Below, piece after piece: positions 35,001 to 43,625 of a stretch of DNA of 64,000 nucleotides. The notes below the pieces were generated by a model. That model ran no database searches. It saw only the letters and a program-made list of their open reading frames with translations, and was not told the origin of the DNA. The stretch lies in NCBI GenBank assembly GCA_041397865.1, contig JAWKVT010000003.1, positions 127,631 through 191,630 on the forward strand. The letters are read 5' to 3'. This DNA is from TMED27 sp041397865 (GTDB taxonomy: Bacteria > Pseudomonadota > Alphaproteobacteria > Micavibrionales > Micavibrionaceae). A program made the translations under genes and the position numbers. Positions within the stretch are counted from its first letter, which is position 1, and each line of letters opens with the position of its first letter.

Positions 35001-35330
35001 CGTTTCCACGGCCAGATCAAAGTCAAGCTCGTTTTCAGGATCGGTGAAGCTTCCTTGCGCTGTTAAAACCAGTTGCTGGATCATGAAAATTTTAGCAAGA
35101 ATGTTACGCTGTTCTTGACCAAGTGCTTCAAGTTTTTCGTGATAGAGTTTTTCGCCGCCTTCTTTATTACAAAGTGCGGCAGATTCTTCATAAACAGCAA
35201 ATGCGGGCTGTCTGCCGAATTTTTCTTGCAACACTTTTGTCGCAAGAGCGTCTATATCCAGAACGTTCTGGTTTGCCGCGCTTCCCGGCCCGGCAGGAGC
35301 GCCGAAATGTGCAGTTGCAGATGGTGTCAT
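32082..35330 (-). CDS. Strongly diverged phosphoenolpyruvate carboxylase-like protein
   Basis: The protein has 1082 residues from the ATG at 35330; a TTG 26 codons earlier is open but lacks a ribosome site. By eye it follows the whole PEPC fold in order. DVITVHPTS (His138) corresponds to the TAHPTE active-site segment. EKRTPLDEIDATIRQG (about 183-198) matches the EIRR..PTP.DEA block, and DWLLDTDGKSN matches SWMGGDRDGNP. EPRHNS (Arg412) matches DIRQES, and NSDINRVSG (598-606) matches YSDSAKDAG with Lys replaced by Arg603. FLEWGNGLDLGRNMG (632-646) matches FHGRGGSIGRGG with the first Arg replaced by Asn637 but the second kept (Arg643). GARPLSK and CRAIAANILATKGR match GSRPAKR and LRAIPWIFAWTQNR. 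Several catalytic residues are changed, so it is probably a pseudoenzyme or has a new activity. It is about 200 residues longer than typical PEPC. Confidence 0.65.
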   Translation of the reverse strand: MTPSATAHFGAPAGPGSAANQNVLDIDALATKVLQEKFGRQPAFAVYEESAALCNKEGGEKLYHEKLEALGQEQRNILAKIFMIQQLVLTAQGSFTDPENELDFDLAVETLVKRSDFKAQDMTRLLEDSKSKDVITVHPTSILKEEAEALYRNLVRSIESGNQDDVYKAITVLAEPETLALTEKRTPLDEIDATIRQGFVKKAGRTVAVRNLSNSMKKHLGSDAPDLYGPKPLIEWLEADWLLDTDGKSNSERFVALARKASVVSAMTENFLGRLEKIKTLLGEGNHDDSLLSIQRKLETLYERLNAKTGTNLYERSREIVDTISKTAPEEREALYKQVMPEYEKLSAILDKSFNLETVEEGTCEEALTENIMKDLQKALHRQPDGTAKDMIKDMVVDLGQEGLNVTLAEPRHNSKKSRKDVIDRLFDKNRPFIERAIEVLPPYLAQEITADKKFSELDQEDQIEILQIIADKIPAEERLEALEAANPLSYDTKGFPDQGHEAIQIFKFLAKQKGNSPMAIVAEADGMSEVYSDFIATAAGYESVMHTALNESFDTLIEAAKNRIRYQKTPMYRNGITKCIKRLFNRAVDGVGQMFPNSDINRVSGPISKLFLNDRIREMIDSVFKTGVPIFLEWGNGLDLGRNMGDPDIVGAMKAEQAQRLLKEKGKRFLNPEDPNDRAVLKTVAYASGTNQGRAGEVLHATPKMTAQYYGKKFASMFLRDAELQGCLPKGTAIPQTKPLSQPFRDFVKEAHEEAMKEYELTRDVVDKETGEYVWDLWGDQVSNPQQASAANKGARPLSKLLSAGMRTCRAIAANILATKGRSRHDVYFIMGRVLEKVQDAYINGATFEDGKTFVKPTGQDIKDLFENGRIQYMLRDLGLTGAVQADLDHGFKKLGVDINYDKIMAVGKSATAQKKKPWNMKDQSAEGLSPVAILQARFAYDRAAFLALVEAGLKDDDSFGMSLDNLIAQQKMDENSVNVQPGPATMKAHPHLKKTQELSTLSRPIAALDDFVEKLTDISPEDRAKTSMPARASSIPFIQGFLNGLIRFGKIDARALREELRRDQARKIAQTHDDPTAAIK

Positions 35331-35586
35331 AACTCTCTTATCACTTAATACTGCGGGCTGCTTTTTATTTTTTGTGACAACGCAGTAACCTTCAATAAAC
35401 CTGTTCAATATATTTTTCAGGCACTTTAATACCTAAAATACATAAGTAAAGATATTTGTATATTGCGATGCAGCAAAATATTTGTCATCGTGTGCGTGTG
35501 GAAATATCCATTTATAACAGTGGCCTTGTCAATGATACGGGTATATATCATTCTCATATTGGAAACAGCATCATCAGGGCAGAGAA

Positions 35587-36450
35587 ATGGACACTCTAAC
35601 ATTTGTTAATGAATATAAAGCCGTTTTGGGCGGTGTGGTGATCGGCTCAGCCACCATTACGGGGGTTTTGCTGAATGTGCTGCATAACAAGCGCCTTGAT
35701 ACGGCCTTAAAAAAAGAACGGACTGCAAGCACGGCTTCGGCCATTGCATCGGAGCTTCTTTACAACAGCTATACGCTTCGTCATTTATATCTTGAGCTTT
35801 CCGGCCAAAAAAAGAGAAAACCGGAACTCACGGAATACAAGCATATAGATATGCAGGTTTACCAGAAGCTTTTATCGCGGGTTGGGGAGTTCGGTTCCGT
35901 TTTAACGTTTATGGTTGTCGACGCCTATGGCGATATCAAGAGAATTAAGGGGCGGGTAGAGATTTTGTCGGAGCGCGACCTGCTGCACGATAACCGGAAA
36001 GACGCTTTTTTAAACGATATTAAATTTGCGCTTGTCAAAGCGTTGTCGTGTTCTTTGGTCATGTATATTTATGCGGATTATATGAATGGACGAAAATGGA
36101 TGCAAAAAATTCGTGAGCAGCGCGTGATCCGCATTGAACGCACACTCGAAAGTTTTTGTAAATTTGTTGAACAGACCGAATCGGACATGGACTTTATTTC
36201 GACGGAGGAAGAAGGAGGGCTGGAGTTTCGCAAGCGCTTTAAAAACCTTGAAGACCGTAAAAACGTTAAAGAGCTTTTTGCCGTTATCCATCGGGTTTTA
36301 GACAATATACAAAAAAACAATCAATGGAATGCGCAGCTTTCATGCCGCGCGCTTTCTTATAAAATGCAAAATACGCTGACTTGTTTTCTTGATACGGAGC
36401 CGGATGAGTATGATATCTTATCGGAGCAGGAATATAATAAGTTTTTGTAA
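35587..36450 (+). CDS. Hypothetical protein with N-terminal membrane helix
   Basis: The protein has 287 residues, with a start supported by GCAGAGAA upstream. Residues 14-32 (LGGVVIGSATITGVLLNVL) form a single membrane-spanning helix. The remainder is charged and helical, with KKERTASTASAIASELLYNSYTLRHLYLEL and later REQRVIRIERTLESFCKFVEQTESD. I do not recognise the family; the N-terminal anchor followed by a long cytosolic helical domain is similar to many uncharacterised phage- or island-borne proteins. It is followed 39 bases later by a polytopic membrane protein and may form an operon with it. Confidence 0.65.
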   Translation: MDTLTFVNEYKAVLGGVVIGSATITGVLLNVLHNKRLDTALKKERTASTASAIASELLYNSYTLRHLYLELSGQKKRKPELTEYKHIDMQVYQKLLSRVGEFGSVLTFMVVDAYGDIKRIKGRVEILSERDLLHDNRKDAFLNDIKFALVKALSCSLVMYIYADYMNGRKWMQKIREQRVIRIERTLESFCKFVEQTESDMDFISTEEEGGLEFRKRFKNLEDRKNVKELFAVIHRVLDNIQKNNQWNAQLSCRALSYKMQNTLTCFLDTEPDEYDILSEQEYNKFL

Positions 36451-36489
36451 TCCGGTGCGGATATAATAATAATTTGATACGGCAAGGAC

Positions 36490-37164
36490 ATGAACGCAGG
36501 CTTAAATAAAATTTTCTGGCTCTGGATTCCGCTTATGATCGTTGCCGCGCAGGCCCTTATTGAGTTGTTTGCGCCGCAGGGGCTTTTGGGAGAATTGCAT
36601 TCAGAATCGGGACCGCATGAATTTATCGAGTTTTTATTTCTGCTGATGGCGTTTTTTGTAGCGCTGCGGATTTTTCCTCTGCTTAAAAATCACCCGAAAT
36701 GGCTTTATGGCTGGGTCGGGCTGGCGGCGCTGTGCTGTTTTTATGTGGCGGGGGAAGAGGTTAGCTGGGGGCAGCATTTCCTGAAATGGTCCACGCCGGA
36801 GTATTGGGCGCATCTTAACGATCAGGGCGAAACGAATTTGCACAACACGTCGAGCTGGCTGGACCAGAAACCGCGTCTGATTTTGCTGCTGGGGGTGGGG
36901 ATCGGGGGGTTGGTGTTCCCGGCTTTGCAAAAATTCAAACCCGGTTTTTTGCCGCAGCAATTCGCCATTATTTATCCCCCCGCTATATTGGGGGTTACCG
37001 CAGCGCTGGCCATCAGCGCCAATTTGGTGGACAAAATTTTTGAGGCGATGGTTGATGCGCCGCTGCTTTCGCGCGGCAGCGAGGTTGAGGAGCTTTATCT
37101 GTTTTATTTCGTGCTGCTTTATCTGGTAGTTTTACGCCGCCGCCTTATGCAGTCCGGAAAATAA
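36490..37164 (+). CDS. Conserved polytopic membrane protein of unknown function
   Basis: The protein has 224 residues with about six hydrophobic helices (near 8-26, 45-62, 72-90, 128-146, 158-178 and 200-216). A polar segment between helices 3 and 4, AGEEVSWGQHFLKWSTPEYW, is followed by NDQGETNLHN. This is a combination I associate with a family of uncharacterised bacterial membrane proteins carrying conserved Glu, His and Asn. It could be an enzyme active within the membrane, but no function is established. It probably shares a transcript with the preceding gene and converges on the gene at 37168. Confidence 0.7.
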   Translation: MNAGLNKIFWLWIPLMIVAAQALIELFAPQGLLGELHSESGPHEFIEFLFLLMAFFVALRIFPLLKNHPKWLYGWVGLAALCCFYVAGEEVSWGQHFLKWSTPEYWAHLNDQGETNLHNTSSWLDQKPRLILLLGVGIGGLVFPALQKFKPGFLPQQFAIIYPPAILGVTAALAISANLVDKIFEAMVDAPLLSRGSEVEELYLFYFVLLYLVVLRRRLMQSGK

Positions 37165-37167
37165 GTT

Positions 37168-37851
37168 CTAAAACATCCCCAACTTGTCAGGGTACAACCC
37201 CAACCGTTGCCGCGTTTGTTTGGTTCTATCGGCTTCATTCAAATTATCAAAGGCTCCTGCACAGGTTTTTTGAGCCTTGATCTGTTCACGCGCAGCATAA
37301 AAAGCAGGCTTGATTTCATTTTGAAACAGATCATAGGGTGTGCGGCCATGCAAAAAGAGGCGCAGCCGATTGTTGTTTATAGGATAATCCGTATGTGGCA
37401 ATCCACCGTTCATTTGATCCGGGAAATGAGAGCGCGCGGCGGGAACGACAACATATTCGCTAAGATCAAGCATAACAGGCTGGTACAATCCCATGCTCTG
37501 CAAAGCCCGGCGGTCATCAATATAAAAAGGGTAGTCTGTTTTGATAGCATCGGCTTCTGGCGTACCGGCATATTCCATACGAAGGAAAGCAATCGTATTA
37601 ATGTCCCCCTGTTCTTTTTGTCGAACTGAAAAGATAAGATGCGGCATAGCTTCAGGAGAAGGCATCGTCATGCCTTTATACGGAAGATAAACACTGGCGA
37701 CGACACTGGGGCCGGGAAAAAGATTTCTGGCTCTTAAATCTTGCCGTGCCTGATTAAACTCTGCTGTGGTGTGGCGTGGAATCCCGTGAATTCCATAGGT
37801 TTGGTTTCCGGCCCCGTTTGTTTGACTTATTCGTCTTTGATGCTTTTTCAT
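37168..37851 (-). CDS. Hypothetical protein
   Basis: The protein has 227 residues starting MKKHQRRISQTNGAGNQ. There is no signal peptide, membrane helix or recognised motif. The central part (60-170) is mixed alpha/beta, with SVVASVYLPYKGMTMPSPEAMPHLIF and TDYPFYIDDRRALQSMGLYQPVMLDL. The C-terminus is helical and basic. Composition and the absence of stops support a real gene. It is convergent with the membrane protein gene (3-base gap), and prmA lies upstream on the same strand with a 78-base gap. Confidence 0.55.
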   Translation of the reverse strand: MKKHQRRISQTNGAGNQTYGIHGIPRHTTAEFNQARQDLRARNLFPGPSVVASVYLPYKGMTMPSPEAMPHLIFSVRQKEQGDINTIAFLRMEYAGTPEADAIKTDYPFYIDDRRALQSMGLYQPVMLDLSEYVVVPAARSHFPDQMNGGLPHTDYPINNNRLRLFLHGRTPYDLFQNEIKPAFYAAREQIKAQKTCAGAFDNLNEADRTKQTRQRLGLYPDKLGMF

Positions 37852-37929
37852 TTTTTACCCAGTAACTTTTTATTATGAATTGGGCTATTAAAAAGAAATT
37901 CCATAAGACATCAAGCTCTTTTTTAGTTT

Positions 37930-38838
37930 TTATGCCGGAAGCTTGCGCAGGATAAGTGTTGACCACTTGTCTATTTTGATGGTTTTGCGCAGTTCGAGAC
38001 CATGGTCTTTATAAATCTCCAAAACGTTTTGTGCCTGCTCATGCAAAATACCGGAGAGGATTACCGCGGCGTTTTCATCACAGGCGGCGGCCAGATCCGC
38101 AGCCATATCTTTAAGCGCCCCGGGCAGGATGTTGGCGATAATCAGGTCAAAGGGCTTGCGCCGCTGCACCGTTTCCTCGGCAAAGCCCTCGCCGCAGCGG
38201 CAGCGCATATCGGTGGAGGTGTCGGGGATTTTGTTAATATCGCGGTGCTTATCGGCCACGCGCACCGCTTCGGGGTCGTTATCCACCGCCAGCACCGGCG
38301 TTTTCCAAAGCTTCCACGCGGCAACGGCCAGAATGCCGCTGCCCGTACCCATATCCAGCACGTTCCACGGGCACGCGCCTTGTCCTTTTAAATCCAGCAT
38401 AGCCTCCAGACATCCGCGCGTTGTGCCGTGTTCGCCTGATCCGAACGCGGTGGCCGCATCAATCTGTAACCCTATCTGGCCCTCGGGCACGGCGCCGTCA
38501 TAGTGCGAACCGTAAATGAAAAACGGTCCGACGCTGAAAGGGGGAAACTGTTTATAGGAATATTCCAGCCAGTTGCGCTCTGGGACGCTTTCCTCTTTGA
38601 GATCGAGATTTTCGGGCAGGGAGATATTATGAATTTGCGCCGCAATTTCCAGCCGCCCGCGAATTATTTTGCGGTCCTGTTTTTGATCGAACAACCATTC
38701 CAGAACCCATGGCGCACCGGCAACGCCGCCTTCGCGCAAAGCGCCGTGGGCGACACACAGATCGCCCAAAGCTTCGCCTAAAGCGGCAACTTCAAAATTG
38801 TGGATACGGGCAGGAAGCCTGAGAAATGTTCTATACAC
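37930..38838 (-). CDS. prmA: Ribosomal protein L11 methyltransferase
   Basis: The protein has 302 residues. The N-terminal substrate-recognition domain is followed by LQIDAATAFGSGEHGTTRGCLEAM and the SAM-binding motif VLDMGTGSGILAVAAWKL. AVDNDPEAVRVADKHRDIN and DLIIANILPGALKDMA (the NPPY-like N-I-L) follow. PrmA trimethylates lysines and the N-terminus of L11. It is preceded on the same strand by the FYDLN protein gene with a 42-base gap. The GTG/ATG choice is clear (MYRTFLRL). Confidence 0.94.
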   Translation of the reverse strand: MYRTFLRLPARIHNFEVAALGEALGDLCVAHGALREGGVAGAPWVLEWLFDQKQDRKIIRGRLEIAAQIHNISLPENLDLKEESVPERNWLEYSYKQFPPFSVGPFFIYGSHYDGAVPEGQIGLQIDAATAFGSGEHGTTRGCLEAMLDLKGQGACPWNVLDMGTGSGILAVAAWKLWKTPVLAVDNDPEAVRVADKHRDINKIPDTSTDMRCRCGEGFAEETVQRRKPFDLIIANILPGALKDMAADLAAACDENAAVILSGILHEQAQNVLEIYKDHGLELRKTIKIDKWSTLILRKLPA

Positions 38839-38880
38839 CGGATAGCCTCTTTCCGGCTTAGGGGCCGAAAAGACAAGGGG

Positions 38881-39366
38881 TTAATCCTTGTCTTCATTAT
38901 CCCCGTCATCATCATCTTCTTCGGAGATTTCGGCGTCAGGTTCCAACTCGTCCAGATCACCGAGATCATCGTCAACATCCAGATCGTCGAGATCATCATC
39001 ATCGTCATCCAGATCAAGGTCCCCTTTCAAGGTGTCGTCCTCGTCATCAGAATCATCGGCGCTTTCAAGATCATCGAAGCTGACAATTTCCGCATCATCG
39101 TTTTCGTCCTCATCTTCATCCTCATCATCACCCGAAGCGTTTCTGGCGGTTTTTTTGTCCACCTGTCCTTCGCTTTCTTCAACGGCTGCACTGCGTGAAC
39201 GGCGCGTTTTGACCTTCACTTCCCCTGTAAATTCGGCGTTGCAGGACGGGCATACAATGGGACGTTTATTCAAATCATAAAAACGCCCGCCGCACTCCAA
39301 ACAAATTCTTTTCAATCCCCGGGGGTCCTCAGTTTTTTCGCTTTTTTTACCAGCCGCAGCGCTCAC
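38881..39366 (-). CDS. TIGR02300-type FYDLN acid domain protein
   Basis: The protein has 161 residues. The N-terminus has RGLKRICLECGGRFYDLNKRPIVCPSC, a zinc-ribbon-like CxxC...CxxC with the FYDLN signature of this alphaproteobacterial family. After residue 75 the chain is almost entirely Asp, Glu and Ser, with long acidic runs to the C-terminus, as is normal for the family. The function is unknown; a small zinc ribbon with an acidic tail suggests nucleic-acid or protein binding. The family is largely restricted to alphaproteobacteria and supports that origin for the window. Confidence 0.93.
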   Translation of the reverse strand: MSAAAGKKSEKTEDPRGLKRICLECGGRFYDLNKRPIVCPSCNAEFTGEVKVKTRRSRSAAVEESEGQVDKKTARNASGDDEDEDEDENDDAEIVSFDDLESADDSDDEDDTLKGDLDLDDDDDDLDDLDVDDDLGDLDELEPDAEISEEDDDDGDNEDKD

Positions 39367-39547
39367 CTGTCTATCTCCTTAAAAAATGATCCGTGTAGAG
39401 TTGAATTCCAAGTTTTGAATTGCCTGATTTTTGGGGATGAGTCAAATGAAATGTATGTAAATTTTTATGCCCGATGGAAAGCACTCGACCCGAGTTCTAT
39501 ATCATTATAAAGTAAAGCAAATTTATTTACCTTCTGGAGATTCTTTC

Positions 39548-40675
39548 ATGAAAAACCCTGTCGTAATTTGCGGATTTAAGCGCTCACCCATGCATTTCGC
39601 CAATAAAGGCGCGCTGGCAAAGGTTCGCCCCGATGATATGGCCGCTGAAGTGGTGAAGGCGCTTGTGGCTGCAACCGGGGTGGACCCGGAGCATATCGAA
39701 GACCTCATCATGGGCTGCGCGTTTCCCGAGGCCGAGCAGGGTTTTAATATCGCCCGGCTGGTCGTAAACCACGCCGGTTTGCCGGTTTCTGTTGCCGGGG
39801 CCACGGTGAACCGTTTTTGCGGTTCATCCATGAGCGCTATTCACATGGCTGCGGGGATGCACCAGATGGATGCAGGGCAGGTTTTTATCTGCGCGGGCGT
39901 GGAGAGTATGAGCCGCATTCCCATGGGCGGCTTTAACCCGATGCCCAACCCGGCGATTTTTGCGAAATACCCACAGGCTTACATAAGCATGGGCGAAACG
40001 GCGGAAAACCTTGCGAAGAAGTATTCCATCTCTCGCGAGGAGCAGGAAGAGTTTGCAGTTCATTCGCACAAGAAAGCCGCCGCCGCCGCCGAATCCGGCA
40101 AATTCGATGATGAGCTTGTGCCCATAGGCGATGTGACGGCAGACGGCACCATACGCCCGGATTCAAGCGTGGAGAAACTGGCTACGCTCCAGCCCGCTTT
40201 TGATAAAGACGGAACCGTGACAGCGGCGACCTCTTCGCCGCTCACCGATGGCTCTGCTGCTGTGCTGGTGGTGGGCGAGGGCTATGCCGATAAAATGAAG
40301 CTGCCGAAGCTGGCGCGGATCAAATCCGTGGCCGTGGCCGGTTGCGCTGCGGAAATTATGGGCATAGGCCCGGTTCCGGCTACGAAAAAAGCCTTGGAGC
40401 GCGCCGGACTTACGCTTGATGATATTGATATTATCGAACTGAACGAGGCTTTTGCGGCGCAGGGTCTATCGGTGATTAAAGAACTTGGCATGGATATCAA
40501 TAAAGTGAATCTTGACGGCGGCGCGATTGCTTTGGGGCACCCGCTGGGCACATCGGGCGCGCGGATTACCGGGAAAGCCGCCTCGCTCCTCCACCGCGAG
40601 AAAGCCAAATACGCCCTCGCCACCATGTGCATCGGCGGCGGGCAGGGCGTTGCTACGGTGCTGGAGGCCATATAG
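39548..40675 (+). CDS. fadA: Acetyl-CoA acyltransferase (beta-oxidation thiolase)
   Basis: The protein has 375 residues from the ATG at 39548 (MKNPVVICGFKRSP), preceded by CTGGAG. A longer frame opening at 39467 adds non-conserved residues. The nucleophile is Cys91 in NRFCGSSMSAIHMA. The C-terminal motifs GGAIALGHPLGTSGAR and CIGGGQGVATVLE supply His and the second Cys. It cleaves 3-ketoacyl-CoA in fatty-acid degradation. The FadN-type enzyme for the preceding steps is encoded 395 bases downstream, with a small unknown gene between. Confidence 0.95.
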   Translation: MKNPVVICGFKRSPMHFANKGALAKVRPDDMAAEVVKALVAATGVDPEHIEDLIMGCAFPEAEQGFNIARLVVNHAGLPVSVAGATVNRFCGSSMSAIHMAAGMHQMDAGQVFICAGVESMSRIPMGGFNPMPNPAIFAKYPQAYISMGETAENLAKKYSISREEQEEFAVHSHKKAAAAAESGKFDDELVPIGDVTADGTIRPDSSVEKLATLQPAFDKDGTVTAATSSPLTDGSAAVLVVGEGYADKMKLPKLARIKSVAVAGCAAEIMGIGPVPATKKALERAGLTLDDIDIIELNEAFAAQGLSVIKELGMDINKVNLDGGAIALGHPLGTSGARITGKAASLLHREKAKYALATMCIGGGQGVATVLEAI

Positions 40676-40684
40676 GGTGCGTTC

Positions 40685-41038
40685 ATGCTGTATTTTTACG
40701 AAGATAAAGGAGAAGGTTGGGCATACAATGTCGGGGTGGAACTCGATCCTGATAAAATTTTGATTAGCGAATGGAATTTAAGTCAGACAGCTAAGGATTG
40801 TTACGGAGACTCAGATGCGGAATTCTTTCTAATTATAAAACGTAAGAATGCAGAGAGATTTTTGAGGGCTTGCTGTAACGAAGAAGGACTTTCAAAAGAA
40901 AAAATTGATGAAAATCCAACGGATGAGATCATTTTGGATGTGCTAAAAAAGCTTTATATGGGTAAAAAAAGTGCCTTTATGAACATGAAAAAAGTTTTGC
41001 AAAGAAACGATATTTCATACGAGTTTCAGCATTGGTAA
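40685..41038 (+). CDS. Small hypothetical protein between fadA and fadN
   Basis: The protein has 117 residues starting MLYFYEDKGEGWAYNVGVE. The ribosome site is weak (GGGTGCGTTC). It is soluble, with helices and a Lys-rich C-terminal half (KKLYMGKKSAFMNMKKVLQ). Base composition is visibly more AT-rich than the flanking fad genes, suggesting it was inserted. I do not recognise the family. It fills the gap between fadA and fadN, which are usually adjacent, and would be co-transcribed with them. Confidence 0.6.
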   Translation: MLYFYEDKGEGWAYNVGVELDPDKILISEWNLSQTAKDCYGDSDAEFFLIIKRKNAERFLRACCNEEGLSKEKIDENPTDEIILDVLKKLYMGKKSAFMNMKKVLQRNDISYEFQHW

Positions 41039-41069
41039 GCCGCGTAAATTTTTTTAAAAGAGGTTTTAA

Positions 41070-43460
41070 ATGACGCAAATCAATAAGGTCGCAGTGATCG
41101 GTTCAGGCGTGATGGGCAGCGGAATTGCCGCGCATCTGACGAATGCGGGTTATCCGGTTGTGTTGCTGGATATAAAGGTCGAAGGGCGCGATCTTGCCGC
41201 CGAAGCCGTTGCCAAAATGCTCAAAACCGACCCCGCGCCCTTCATGCGCAAGCGCAATGCCAAGATGATTACCACCGGCACCATCGACGACGACCTTGAT
41301 CTCATCAAAGATTGCGACTGGATCATCGAGGTTGTGCTGGAAAAACTCGAGATCAAACACGCCACTTACGCGAAAATTCAAAAGGCACGCAAGAAAGGTT
41401 CCATCGTTTCTTCCAACACCTCGACTATCCCGCTGCACAAACTCGTTGAAGGCCAACCCAAGGACTTCGCTAAAGATTTCATGATTACCCACTTCTTCAA
41501 TCCGCCGCGCTATATGCGCTTGCTCGAACTTGTCGTGGGCGAGGACACCGATAAAAAAGCCGCCGAGACAGTCCGCGAGTTTTGCGATGTGAAGCTTGGC
41601 AAGGGCGTCGTGCAAACCAACGACACCCCCGGCTTTATCGCCAACCGTTTGGGCGTGTTCTGGCTCACCGCCGGGGTGAACGAGGCGATCAAGCAAGGCG
41701 TTTCGGTTGAAGTGGCCGATGCGGTGATGAGCAAACCTGTCGGTATTCCTAAAACCGGCGTGTTCGGTTTGATTGATCTGGTGGGGATTGATTTGATGCC
41801 CAAGCTTTCGGAGTCTCTGCTTTCAACGCTCCCCAAAGACGATGCCTACCGCGAAATTTTTGAAGATTACAAATTCATCCACCAAATGATCGAGGCCGGA
41901 TACACGGGCCGCAAAGGCAAGGGCGGGTTTTACCGCCTCAATCCCGATGCAAAAGGTAAAGAGAAACAGGCTCTTGCTCTTAGCCCCGACAAATTTGATG
42001 AATCCCAATACGTCAAGGCCGATAAGCCCAAGCTGCTTTCCGTTGATGCGGGGCGCGCGGGTTTGCGCGCCGTTGTCGAAACTGATGATGAAGGGGGGCG
42101 CTATGCCTGGGCCGTTTTAAAGCAGACTCTGGCTTATGCTGCGGAATTGGTCGGTGAAATCGCCGATACCATCCACGACATCGACGAGGGTATGAAGCTC
42201 GGCTATAACTGGAAGCAAGGCCCGTTCGAAATGATCGACGCTTTGGGGCCGAAATGGTTTGCCGATAAGCTTGAAGCGGAAAACGTCCCCGTTCCTGATA
42301 TCCTCGCCAAACTCGGCGAAGGCCCTTTCTACAAAGTCGAAGGCGGCAAGGTGCAGTATTTCGGCACTGACGGAAGGTACCATGACGTTCAACGCCCCGA
42401 TGGCGTTTTGCTTTTGCGCGACATCAAACTCTCCGCCGAACCTATCGCCAAAAATTCCGCCGCTTCCGTTTGGGATATCGGCGACGGCGTGCTGTGTTTC
42501 GAACACACCACCAAGATGAACACCTTCGATGAAGGTATATTCGAAATGCTGGTCAAGACAAAAGCGATGATCGAAGGTTCGGACGATTACAAAGCGCTGG
42601 TTGTTTATAACGAAGCCTCACATTTTTCCGCCGGAGCCAATCTCGGCCTTGCCCTGTTCATGGTGAATATCGCCATGTTCCCGCAGGTGGAGGAGTTTAT
42701 CCGTACAGGACAGAAGGTCTTTATGGACCTGAAATTTGCGAACTTCCCGATGGTCAGCGCGCCAAGCGGCATGGCACTGGGGGGCGGGTGCGAAATTCTG
42801 TTGTGCGCCGATGCCATTCAGGCGCATGCCGAAACTTATACCGGACTGGTCGAGGCTGGTGTCGGCGTTATTCCGGGCTGGGGCGGGTGTAAGGAAATGA
42901 TCCTGCGACTGCAGGAACGCGAGCGCAAACAATTCTCCCAAAACCTCGCCAAAATCGACAAACAAAATCTGTGGTTCAGTCCCGACACCACGCCAATGGG
43001 CGCCACCCGCAAGGCCTTTGAAACCATCGGCACCGCCACGGTTGCCAAATCCGCTTTCGAAGCAAAAGACATCGGCTATTTCCGCGACACCGATGGCATC
43101 ACCATGAACCGCGACCGTTTGCTCTACGACGCCAAACAACGCGCCTTGGAACTCGCCAAAGATTATCGTCCGCCGGAAAAGGCCGAGGATATTCGCCTGC
43201 CCGGACCAACCGGAAAACTGGCGTTGGATATGGCGGTTTCGGACTTGCACAAATCCGGAAAAGCCACCGATTACGATGTCGTTGTCTCCGATCATCTCGC
43301 CCGCGTATTAACGGGCGGCGATACCGATGAAACCGAAACGCTGACAGAGGATGATCTCCTCAAGCTCGAGGTCGAACGCTTCATGGATCTCATGCGCAAC
43401 CCCGGCACTCTCGCGCGTATCGAATATATGCTTGAGAACGGTAAACCCTTGCGCAATTAA
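41070..43460 (+). CDS. fadN: FadN-type 3-hydroxyacyl-CoA dehydrogenase / enoyl-CoA hydratase
   Basis: The protein has 796 residues. The dehydrogenase part is N-terminal (VAVIGSGVMGSGIAAHL at about 8-24; SSNTSTIPLHKL; FNPPRYMRLLELV). The crotonase part is C-terminal (SAGANLGLALFMVN and APSGMALGGGCEILLCAD). This is the reverse of E. coli FadB and matches Bacillus FadN and its proteobacterial relatives. It hydrates enoyl-CoA and oxidises the 3-hydroxyacyl-CoA with NAD. It works with the thiolase encoded upstream and the acyl-CoA dehydrogenase at 29829. It is the last housekeeping gene before the accessory island. Confidence 0.95.
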   Translation: MTQINKVAVIGSGVMGSGIAAHLTNAGYPVVLLDIKVEGRDLAAEAVAKMLKTDPAPFMRKRNAKMITTGTIDDDLDLIKDCDWIIEVVLEKLEIKHATYAKIQKARKKGSIVSSNTSTIPLHKLVEGQPKDFAKDFMITHFFNPPRYMRLLELVVGEDTDKKAAETVREFCDVKLGKGVVQTNDTPGFIANRLGVFWLTAGVNEAIKQGVSVEVADAVMSKPVGIPKTGVFGLIDLVGIDLMPKLSESLLSTLPKDDAYREIFEDYKFIHQMIEAGYTGRKGKGGFYRLNPDAKGKEKQALALSPDKFDESQYVKADKPKLLSVDAGRAGLRAVVETDDEGGRYAWAVLKQTLAYAAELVGEIADTIHDIDEGMKLGYNWKQGPFEMIDALGPKWFADKLEAENVPVPDILAKLGEGPFYKVEGGKVQYFGTDGRYHDVQRPDGVLLLRDIKLSAEPIAKNSAASVWDIGDGVLCFEHTTKMNTFDEGIFEMLVKTKAMIEGSDDYKALVVYNEASHFSAGANLGLALFMVNIAMFPQVEEFIRTGQKVFMDLKFANFPMVSAPSGMALGGGCEILLCADAIQAHAETYTGLVEAGVGVIPGWGGCKEMILRLQERERKQFSQNLAKIDKQNLWFSPDTTPMGATRKAFETIGTATVAKSAFEAKDIGYFRDTDGITMNRDRLLYDAKQRALELAKDYRPPEKAEDIRLPGPTGKLALDMAVSDLHKSGKATDYDVVVSDHLARVLTGGDTDETETLTEDDLLKLEVERFMDLMRNPGTLARIEYMLENGKPLRN

Positions 43461-43625
43461 AGGTTTAGCGTTGACCCACTCCACCACAAGCTGGGACTAA
43501 ACACCTAAAGTAAGCGGTTTTGCTCAAGAAAAATATAAAACGTAGCCTCATTAGCTTCATATTAATTAAATAATATGTAAAATTTTAGATAGATTTGATT
43601 TAAATGCCGGGGTGTAATTTTGCGT

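Noticed and set aside
38888..39280. A Ser-rich plus-strand frame opposite the FYDLN protein
   Set aside because: It is the antisense of the Asp/Glu-rich tail, which necessarily reads as Ser-rich sequence.
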